Shown here: positions 19,561 through 27,485 of the stretch, in pieces | Layout: every line of letters starts with the position of its first letter | Position numbering within the stretch: position 1 is the first letter of the stretch | Source: Chara braunii | Lineage: Eukaryota; Streptophyta; Charophyceae; Charales; Characeae | DNA length: 27,485 nt | Assembly (NCBI GenBank): GCA_003427395.1 | Contig: BFEA01000151.1 | Span: forward strand, 1,714,562-1,742,046 | Direction of reading: 5' to 3' | Made by a program: the position numbers and the translations under genes | Notes under the pieces: generated by a model | The model's input: only the letters and a program-made list of their open reading frames with translations | Told to the model about the DNA's origin: nothing | Database searches by the model: none

Positions 19561-20049
19561 TATGCCCGAGAGGGGACGCCACCCCCAAAGCAGCGAATGA
19601 TCCAATCTGCAACAGCAGTAACCCCTCCCCTCTCTCATCAGCACACTCGTGTTCATCTGTCCCTCCACCCCGCTCTCTCACACATCCTTACATGCGAGTG
19701 AACCTCCNGCCGAAACCCGGGAGGACGCATTAACACATGGGAGGCGGTCACCTACACAAGTGCAGCAGATACGAGAGAAGTCACCACCCAGTTTACCACC
19801 AATACCAGCATACACACCCAGCCCCAGTGACCGGAGGAGGGTACCTACGACGAACCGCTCGAGCAAGCCGACTGAGGCGGCCCCCGTGGCCCGCTAGACC
19901 ACCAACGCGGTCAAAGGGAGGGAGGGGAAAACAGAGGCAAGTACGGTGGTGGTGGCCGGTACTTACTGGCGAAACACATGCGACAATAGGTCCCGCCCCA
20001 CTACCCGACTAGATATAGTCAGAAAAAAAGGGACGAGTAAGAAACAAAG

Positions 20050-20075
20050 GAAGCAAAATTAAAAAAAAATAAAAA
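20050..20075 (+). repeat. A-rich tract of element B
   Basis: Run of As with occasional T and C. It may correspond to one of the A-rich tracts in A, but alignment around it is too weak to be sure. Confidence 0.5.
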
Positions 20076-20334
20076 CGAGCCATCCGCCAGAAATGGGGAA
20101 ATTCATCCCCCTTTTCCAAGTTTTACAAACTAACTATTCCCCCGCAGCCTCACTCTCTATCGGCTCCTAATCTACTAACCTTTTACTAAATCGAACTATT
20201 CCAATGGACTCGCCTCACATAAAAACCCCCGATTGGTCCCTCCCTCGCTCGTTTTCATCAAGGAACGAGCGAGATCTTCATCTCCCCATACCGCCATACC
20301 CACCATCGTGGAGGCCCCGCGCACGACCTTTCTC

Positions 20335-20376
20335 TACTAACTCCCCAGCTACTAACTCCCCAGCTACTAACTTTTC
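20335..20376. repeat. Three short tandem repeats CCCCAGCTACTAACT
   Basis: A 15-bp unit repeated about 2.7 times, the last copy decaying to TTTTCCCC. Minor microsatellite-like expansion. Confidence 0.75.
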
Positions 20377-20400
20377 CCCAATTCTAACTTCACACGTCAA

Positions 20401-20464
20401 TTCGTGGGGTCCACGAACCCCAAAATCAAGTTTTGGATCGCCCGATTTCGTTGAGAATCGGGCG
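20401..20464. repeat. Three perfect stem-loops back to back
   Basis: TTCGTGG-GGT-CCACGAA (20401-20417), CCAAAA-TCAAG-TTTTGG (20420-20436) and CGCCCGATT/AATCGGGCG (20439-20464) tile 64 bp almost without gaps. The third has a homologue with different paired bases at 7910-7933 in A. Confidence 0.8.
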
Positions 20465-20524
20465 AATTATTCTTCTTTTTCCGCTCCGCTCGTCTCTCTC
20501 CATCTCCGGCTTCATCGTGCGTGC

Positions 20525-21060
20525 ACCCGGCGCGACATTGTGTTCCGGTTTATCCCTTTCCCCCGCATACTGCGTCTCGGCTCTTTAGCCCCTGCTCCCA
20601 CCGCGTTGCAGCCTCGCATCGCTGCCCCGCTGCCCTCCTCAAACACTCCCCCTATCGAATGTACCCGGCGCAACTTTGCGTCTGGGTTCATCTCCCTTCT
20701 CATTCGTTTGTCCCCTCTCTGCCTTCGTCGTTTTCTCCCTCGCTATCTCAGCGCCCGTCTGCCACAACGCTCCGCTCCTCCCCACTCTAACGCAGCCTCT
20801 TGACAGTACAGTCAAGGACGGCTTTACTGCGGACCGATCGGCACAACTCCCTGCCGTCCGCAGTACTTGGTTCGACTACCGGCTAGCAGCTAAACCGCTG
20901 CAGACCTTCTAAGGGAGCTTTCCCTGGCCCGCCCGTTGTTGCTCCGCGCTGCCTGGACGAACCCACCGCCTGCTGCCTCTCTCTTCATCCTCCCTCTACC
21001 GCTCCGCTTGGCCGCTCCGCGTATGTGCACAGCCCCGAAACCCCTCCGGGTTCATTCCCC
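20525..21060. repeat. Dispersed stem-loop unit ending GGGTTCATYCCC
   Basis: Copies at 20525-20550 (ACCCGG/CCGGTT), 20663-20687 (ACCCGGCGCAA with TTGCGTCTGGGT, nearly fully paired) and about 21030-21060 (CCCG/CGGG), each followed by GGTTTATCCC or GGGTTCAT(C/T). One copy lies at 8017-8050 in A. The surrounding pyrimidine-rich DNA gives long but non-coding plus-strand frames such as 20204-20803. Confidence 0.5.
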
Positions 21061-21890
21061 CACTAACTGACTTCCTTTCCCCGCCTCTACTGACTAGTCG
21101 GCTCCCCCGCTCGGCGCGGCTCACCACCTGAATGCTGGNGCGCGCCGTCCTCGCTGTCAGCCCACCACCGCCCCGCTTTGCCCTGCTGTACCTCGGCTGA
21201 GTCGGCCACCTCCCCTTTGCTTACTCGGCCTGGCTTTACCCCTCCGATACCTCCCCACACATCCAACCCCCTTGCTCCGCCTAGGCGGGGTTGGCCGCCT
21301 TTTCGGGTCCCTAGCGGGCAACCCTCACACAGGCCGCCCTACAGTTGGGGGCGCGGGCCTACTGCAGGTCAATGGCTCGGTCCCGTTCGGATCGCAACAT
21401 GCCGTAATACCGCNGTGGATCTTGCCATAGCGCCCCGGGCATGGTCCACCAGCTCGCGGGTCCCAACGGCCCGCTTGCACTTAAACTTCTCACAGCAAAC
21501 CGCGGGGGGGGAGCTAGTATACCCGCCAAGGGCCCTGCCACTGATATTCCTCCCTCGCCGTGGGTCGATATACCCACCGTCCCTCCAAAGCACCGTACGT
21601 TCAAGGTTCTCGACTGCCGTGGCGACCATCGAGTCTGGCGTCACGTCCGAGTCAACGGCACGCCGGAGCAAAAATTAATACAATAATGATTTAATATAAA
21701 ATACAAACAAACGTCGTGCGTCCCACTGACCCGTGACGCCGTGCACGCCTAGGCAGCGCACAGTTGCGCCTCACCGTCAATACCCCACGCCGACACACGC
21801 GCCTCTCACCCTGACAAGAACCTATGCTTCCGCTCACGCCCACGCCGTCAGGTGGGCGACGTCGCACTTGCGCGACTTGCAAAAACCACG

Positions 21891-21923
21891 CCAAATACCC
21901 TTGTAAGGGTATTTGGTACGACA
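21891..21923. repeat. Perfect palindrome at candidate LTR edge, element B
   Basis: CCAAATACCCTT and AAGGGTATTTGG flank GT (21891-21916), followed by TACGACA. Twin of 9432-9465. In a DNA or RNA strand it would form a 12-bp hairpin. Confidence 0.85.
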
Positions 21924-24101
21924 GTCTTCCCGGACCCTATTAAGCGACGTCCTCGTCGCAACGAGTAATCACGATGAGTATCGTCCTCATAACCACCAAG
22001 TTGTAGCCACTCTAAACCTTTGTTCCTCGGAACGCCCCGGGTAGAAGCCAAAGATCGAAAATACTATTCAATTCCACATCAAAACATAAAAGCCCACAAT
22101 AGCCGAATAATTGGCCAAACACAAACACTCCTCCAAAATAGCTGAATAAACGGCTAAGCATAATCGCTCTTCCACTTCTTATTTAACAAGGTGGGCAAAC
22201 CCACTTTCCACCCACTATAATCATGGACGGGGAGCCATCCAAAGCCGAACTTAGGACTACAACACTTCCGGTCTCTTTGAGCGAGGTTTTATCGCGCCGG
22301 ACACACTGACCATCCCATCACTGGCTAGGACTCAGACTCAGTCGTGGGTCAAACTTCAGGACCTCAATTTCCAGGCAGACTCTTTTCTTTTCACCCATCA
22401 ATTACTCCAGCTCAACCGATCTATATACTTTTTTTTACAAGCTCTCTCTCAAAAGAACACCTTATTGTGGGACTTAATCGGACATCTCAATCTTTTTAGC
22501 CAATCTAAGAGATTAGGGTGTTGACTTTATCATACATACCACAAATGTACCTTATGGGCAGGGCCTCGTTAAGCCCAGTCCCACAAGGCACCATTACCAT
22601 TCAAAAACCACTCATTTTATTAACTCATCGAAGGTATGGGCGGTGATATTCACTTAGTCTTTCAAAATAAAGCAAGTCACCCCCTCTCCTCCACAAATCT
22701 TACCTTTATGAGTGAGACCCTTCACTTTTGTCACACATTTTATCAATCAAACTCATAATTTTTGCTCAGTGAGCAACTCTCATAATCTTCCTCAAAGTAA
22801 AATTTCAACGCCACTTTCAATCAAGACTATAGCCGATTGGAGGACCCCATAACCAGGCCGATCCTTCCTGCCGTAGATGACGCTCCCACCGACTATAAGT
22901 CAAAACTTTTAGCTCTTCCCGAGGGTCTTAGTCATGGAAGTCCCCGTCACAGACTAGACCGCTTGTGGCCCATAATAAGTTGAGTAAGGGACTCACAACC
23001 AGCCTTACCACCTTTTACGTGACTACGCAAGCGGGGATGTCGAATTGAACGGATCTTTCCTTACCCCCTGCCACACACAGAACCCCCGGGACTCACAGCC
23101 ACTGGCCGGGTAAGGGTTTTCTTACATGACAGGTTTTCCTGTCGCAGATAACACGCTTACTAGCAGCTGAGGCCCACAGAGTGGAACTGCCGATTTGGCC
23201 GAGGATAAAACTCTAACTCCATAAAGATTCTTCTTAAGCCACCTCTTCCTCTCAAGAGTGAGTCTCTCATAAAACGTTTTTAAGACTCCTTCCACTCTGA
23301 AGGAGAATCACCCATAAAAATATCTCAGTCATCCTCCCACTCATGGATAAGCTTGTTTATATAGCCTTAAAACACCCTTCATTTGAAAATAAACCTCAAC
23401 TTTTATCAGGCCGCCCTTGGGCATTACCTCTCCCTTAATATGATTTTCTGGACTCTTTGAGCCTTCCAGAAATATCCCACAAATAAATCACGCCCACTTC
23501 ACTCCACCATTAATTAAAGTTATACAGAAAGACTCACAAGACCATTTTGATGAGAATGCCAATGACAACCAAAACACGCACGATCCTGCACCCTGAGGAA
23601 TCACAACTCATACCAAAAAATAATTCCCAGAAGAAAGTCATGTCACCTCAAGTCTCACACCCTCACAAATCTCAATTTATCACAAATTCTTGTCCCGCTC
23701 AACAAAAGACCTTGTATAGCGTATTACACAGGTCATACACGCAAAATAATATCAAACGTTTTTGCACAATTGGGTATGCATTTCGCGTACAGACGACAAT
23801 CTCTTAAAAAATCTCAACTCGTATTTGACAAAAGCTAGAGTCAGCTTAAAGAGAGGGTAATCAGATCCAAAATATAAGCACATCCCCAAAAAGTAAAAAA
23901 AATGCACCCTCAATATCATAAATATATGCAAGAAGGAACCTATGTCTCATAAAACTCATAGGTTCGAAAACAAAAGCAAAGTAATCAGATGATCGCTCAT
24001 TAGGTCTATCAATTGAGCCTACCACGCTGTCATAACCTTTCGAGTGTCTATCCATTAGTCACTTAATATCGCTGACACCATTCTCATCTTGGCAGACAAT
24101 C
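21924..24101. other. Non-coding stretch between candidate LTR and gag, element B
   Basis: No recognisable gene on either strand. The gag reading may continue for a few dozen codons in a shifted frame past 24102, but similarity is too weak to fix an end. The rest is AT-rich DNA without obvious repeats. Confidence 0.5.
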
Positions 24102-25177
24102 TCACCCCTCAATTCCTTTCCTTGCCATCTTACATCTGTTAGGGGTATGACCAGTCATTCCACAGCAAGCACATACTATCCTTGCCCACCTTTCTCACCC
24201 TCTTCTATTCCTTCGTCCAGTTCGACTTATAGCCGACGACGTTCCCTTGTCATCACATTCCTTATTCAGATCAACTGCATTGTGCGACAGGATTATACCG
24301 ACTTTTCCCTGAACTCTTTGCTCCTCATTTCCCTTCTCGCTTGGAGTGTCAAGCGTCCTCTTACAGGTATGGGTTGCAACAACTCTCACTCTAGCCGGTA
24401 TCTCTTTTCTCTCACCTCCCGACTCATTTTTTCTCTCTCTGTCCCACCTGTGATTTCGCCAGACGATCTCAGCTTCCTTCTGAGATTCATTTTTCTTAGC
24501 ATCAGGGGTACCTACTGCAGGATCATTCGACCCCTTCTCAAGCTCTCTTTTCTCACTCTCCAATGCCTTCTTTATTTTCCTCGCTTCCCGTAGGGTATGG
24601 CAGAGGTACCGGTCGAAGTCCTCTTGTTCAAGGTTCTCTCGGATCTTATCCCATACTAGTCTCCCCTCTGTTCCACGAATCAAATCCCGTTGTTCTGCAT
24701 TCGTGAAGTTCATGAGGAAGACAACGCATTTGTCATGTTCTGACAATGCCCAGACCTTACGCGATGCACGTTCATACTCTGCCAGGAAGTGCCCCACTTA
24801 CACATAACTATACCGATCTATCTTCTCAAGGTCGTCTTTGGTCACTTGTTCCTCACCTAACCGGTACTTATTCCACATGTCATCACAAAACTTGTTCCAT
24901 AATGTCCCTGCCCCTTTAATCAGCCCACTGACTTCCCCCTGCAGACTTACATGGATATACTTTACAACCTCCTTCAGCATTTGCTCCTCATTCCATTTGC
25001 AATGAGCTGCTATCTGCCCAAATTTTTCGAGAAAGTCAGAGACATGATAACCCTTAAAGAAGTCGATCTCAACCTTGGGCAGGTTGTCTCGCTCCCAATC
25101 TCGCATACCCAGTAGAGAGGCAAGTTGACCCCAATTCTTCCTTGAGGCTCCTCCATCTCGAGCTCCCTCGACCCCAT
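24102..25177 (-). pseudogene. gag: Gag of element B, broken
   Basis: Retrotransposon capsid/nucleocapsid precursor. A likely start is the ATG at 25175-25177 (MGSRELEMEE). A frameshift near 25125-25140 leads into the main frame, MRDWERDNLPKVEIDFF. The gag core follows, with DFLEKFGQIAAHCKW, LWNKFCDDMWNKYRLGEEQ and FLAEYERASRKVWALSE in the order typical of the Retrotrans_gag family. Then come a basic, charged stretch and a CCHC zinc knuckle (24132-24173, spacing C-2-C-4-H-4-C, CACCGMTGH). In-frame stops: TAA at 24798-24800 within the core and TGA at 24195-24197 just before the knuckle. It lacks the long coiled coil seen in gag A, so A and B are not the same gag lineage even though their non-coding parts are related. 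No pol follows. Confidence 0.85.
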
Positions 25178-27309
25178 CACCTGTTGACCAACAACGAGCG
25201 ACGTTAGGGTCGAGACTCGAGGGAAGTTACACAACTAAATCTAATGCAGAATATATCCCACTAAAATCATTCTGTTCTCATCATGAAGACACATATAAGA
25301 ATCTATTCAGAATAACGGGGTTACCAAAGAGAGTCTTTAAATAAGTATCCACTTAAAACCAAACATAGATATTCACTAATAGATCCTTCCAATCATAATT
25401 CAGGCATTAACCACTTATAGTTTCTATTATCAAGGCGGGACACAATATACATACGTCACGTAGGTGGATACTCCAAACATGAGTCAACCCATGATTAAAT
25501 ATACTCACAACAATAATCACAACATAATAAGCACAACTTATTGACAAAGGTTGTAACTAAAGAGCACGACAATCCTTAATAAACAACCATATGAAACCAA
25601 CTTAACTGCCAATTATATAACAAGGTAATCCTCACAATATTCTATGAGGCAAAAATAAGACTTGTAATGAGTTAATAACATGATACAATTGTTACCCCTT
25701 CAACTCGTAAGCGAAGCATATATTAAAGAGGGGCGGTGTAATCCTCATGAGATAACATCTCGACTCCTGAGCCCCGCTCTAAAGATCGAGCCTCACCGCA
25801 TCCCTCTCTGTTTTCAGCGCTTGTTCCTTACTAATCCTATCGTGGCCAGACGGACAAACCCATTCATACTCATCTAGGCAAACGAATAGGGAATTCGCGC
25901 CTCTACAAGTATGGTGGCCCTGCTTAATCATGAAATGAGCCTAGGTCGCTACTCCAGGACCGCTCTTGTTAAGCAGTAGTTGATCTATTCAACCATGACA
26001 GTTTCAACAAAGGTAACCAACCCTCTCCTCCTCTCTTAACAGATAATGTAGTTACTCTCCTAGTATAGGAAAGACAACAACATCCCACTAATGGACTAGG
26101 AACATAGTTCCGGCGTGGGTCTCACTATCAGTTTCGAGACTAATAACTGCTTCCTTAAACCTCATCGAGGGAGTAACAACTCAAGAATGCACTTCCACTA
26201 ACGACAAATTATACACGCCGACTAACTCCTTCTTGGAAGAACCACCTTCCACAGAGGTAAGTCACCCCATTCACCCCTAGTCCCATGCCAGGCGTGGGTT
26301 TCATGCAGAATCTATGTCCTCGTGGAAGACAATCCATACATACGCCATCAATCTGACATCAGACAAAACATGACGAAAACCCATATATAGAGGCAACCAA
26401 AAAAACAATCACACACGTCATATATACATATACCATATATAATTAACACATAAGCCTCTCTTTGGATTAGCCACACCGCTATCCTAGTGGCCACTACTTC
26501 TCGAGATTTATCAATAGTTAGCCAGACAGTCCGCAAGCGACTCAAATCATCACCAACCCACACTATCGAAGAGTCTAAGCATCGTACTGGCCGTAGTACC
26601 TATCATATCACATCTCAACCTAGGTTCAAGAAAAATATTTTTACAATTAAACTCCTCACTTCGCACTTTATCAGTCATCCCCTCACCCATGCTGCTCTCG
26701 TACTAGCAACTTTCTCTAACGCAGGGGTCATATGACTAGGGGAGACGCTTCATCTTAACTAGACTATCCCAAGGTAGACATAACACAACAATCACGTAAT
26801 GAGTCAATTAGCCTCGGGTTTCAGTCATAGGCATACTTAGCAATGCCGGTGTCACCTTACTCATTCCTAGCCGAATCGAGCCTTCAAAGCATTACCCAAA
26901 CTCATCAATCATTAAAGTAAAAGAGTCTTTCAACTTCATTTAATCACATACTAGGCAGTGCTCACAGCGCATAGTCAAGGCTTTTATCGATCTCAAGCAA
27001 CCCTTACTGCATTACTCAAATCCCATTCGCGGAACTAACCCTCACTTCGTGCTCTATTCAGTACCTTATACGGTCAACCACTTTCTCATGACCCGGTCAA
27101 TAGAGCAGAAGCGGTTATTCTCCACGGATTATTAACCTGCCTCGAATCAGGGTTCGGTTTCTAGGGACCTCTCAGTCCTCACAATACCCCCAGCGATAGT
27201 CAAAATATTAGCAAATCACTCATACAGACCTATCAAAACTTCTCAGTTGCCTATTTCTCACTTTCATACCCGGATGTCGTTCCATCAGGGACAACGGTAG
27301 GCAACCGTT
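25178..27309 (-). other. Leader of element B
   Basis: About 2.1 kb between primer-binding site and gag without a recognisable ORF, AT-rich and free of the stem-loop units found near the LTR. Long leaders are common in plant Ty3/gypsy elements and would hold packaging signals, which I cannot identify here. Confidence 0.6.
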
Positions 27310-27328
27310 ATCCCCGGCAACGGCGCCA
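27310..27328 (-). promoter_or_regulatory. Primer-binding site, tRNA-Asp type
   Basis: On the minus strand TGGCGCCGTTGCCGGGGAT starts 2 bp inside the LTR terminus. It is complementary over 19 nt to the 3' end of plant tRNA-Asp including CCA (from memory). It primes minus-strand cDNA synthesis and fixes the orientation of element B. Asp-type sites are common in Tat/Athila-like elements. Confidence 0.93.
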
Positions 27329-27330
27329 CC

Positions 27331-27485
27331 TGTCGAGCGCATCGGTCCAACACCTCACGTGGCAGCGCGGAACCCTCTCGGCCGCGTCACGCAGGAGTTG
27401 GACCAACCTCGTCACGAACACACAAATGGAGCTTCCTTAGGCCGCTCCGGCCGAGTGCGCCAGCCATACCTCTCGCGAGCCCCTA
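27331..27485 (-). repeat. 5' LTR of element B, inner 155 bp
   Basis: TGTCGAGCGCATCGG at 27331 is the inner edge of the 5' LTR. All five differences from 14890-15044 lie in the first 62 bp; the last 95 bp are identical and end exactly at the window edge. The rest of the LTR is outside the window. Confidence 0.9.

Larger units (their letters stand above)
14890..21923 (-). repeat. Candidate 3' LTR of element B (right edge uncertain)
   Basis: The left edge is certain from the match to 27331. The right edge is proposed at CGACA (21919-21923), inverse of the TGTCG start and parallel to 9460-9465 in A, followed by GTCTTCCCGGACCCTATTAA. Removing the 96 bp of assembly duplication, the LTR would be about 6.9 kb and the internal region 5.4 kb. 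The 5' LTR leaves the window after 155 bp, so the boundary cannot be confirmed here. Many single Ns between 15147 and 16201 probably mark differences among collapsed copies. Confidence 0.35.
14890..27485 (-). mobile_element. Element B: gag-only LTR retrotransposon inserted in integrase
   Basis: A minus-strand element. The outer end of its 3' LTR (TGTCGAGCGCATCGG) sits at 14890 directly against the integrase coding sequence. The end of its 5' LTR, at 27331, is next to a primer-binding site. The first 155 bp of the two LTR copies (14890-15044 and 27331-27485) differ at 5 positions. Between them lie only a broken gag and long non-coding DNA; no protease, reverse transcriptase, RNase H or integrase was found. 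The repeating unit, measured between identical 95-bp tracts at 15046 and 27391, is 12,345 bp. The likely target duplication copy is AGCGG (14885-14889). The join at 15045 is an assembly junction, so the body could come from another copy of the family. Confidence 0.8.

Noticed and set aside
20204-20803. Plus-strand open frame of 199 codons
   Set aside because: Pyrimidine-rich DNA gives Pro/Ser/Arg-rich frames on several frames; it contains stem-loop repeats and no domain.
21178-21686. Overlapping plus-strand open frames before the palindrome in B
   Set aside because: Not conserved in element A; the composition bias explains the openness.

Overview
The window contains no intact host gene. It is almost entirely decayed Ty3/gypsy-type LTR retrotransposon DNA, read on the minus strand, with extremely long non-coding parts. 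A plant-lineage (streptophyte) genome is indicated by a primer-binding site complementary to the 3' end of tRNA-Asp and by an integrase and gag of Ty3/gypsy type. From unverified memory, the integrase and gag wording is closest to retroelement proteins of the charophyte alga Chara; that assignment is an inference. Scattered single Ns and one exact 95-bp overlap joined by an N show a short-read assembly with collapsed repeat copies.

Layout, left to right. 1-280: the edge of a repeat that already carries small stem-loops. 281-854: unidentified non-coding DNA. 855-13703: element A (minus strand), with an LTR terminus at 855, then a hairpin array (3247-4440), two islands conserved with element B (4681-4799, 4891-4940), a CAA/CAG-rich block, a segment flanked by a 20-bp direct repeat and ending in an A-tract (6736-7183), a U6 snRNA fragment (8231-8315), a palindrome beside a possible LTR end (9465), and a broken gag (11428-13703). 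13967-14889: a broken integrase whose stop codon lies only 263 bp upstream of the gag ATG, so the order is integrase then gag, the reverse of the normal gag-pol order. 14890-27485: element B (minus strand), inserted into the integrase, with LTR terminus, ~120-bp tandem repeats, a second hairpin array (17545-18480), the same conserved islands, a palindrome and possible LTR end (21923), a broken gag (24102-25177), a 2.1-kb leader, the primer-binding site (27310-27328) and the first 155 bp of the 5' LTR.

A and B share one architecture: gag only, no protease, reverse transcriptase or RNase H, and 9-10 kb of non-coding DNA between gag and the outer LTR terminus. They look like non-autonomous gag-bearing LTR elements that would need pol supplied in trans; the integrase at 13967-14889 is from a pol-bearing element. 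The most unusual signal is the non-coding part. Both elements carry arrays of stem-loops with a nearly constant six-base loop (AACTTA or close variants) and stems whose sequences differ from unit to unit while staying complementary. Further stem-loops occur at matching positions in A and B with different sequence but preserved pairing. This looks like selection for structure, and I do not recognise it as a described system.
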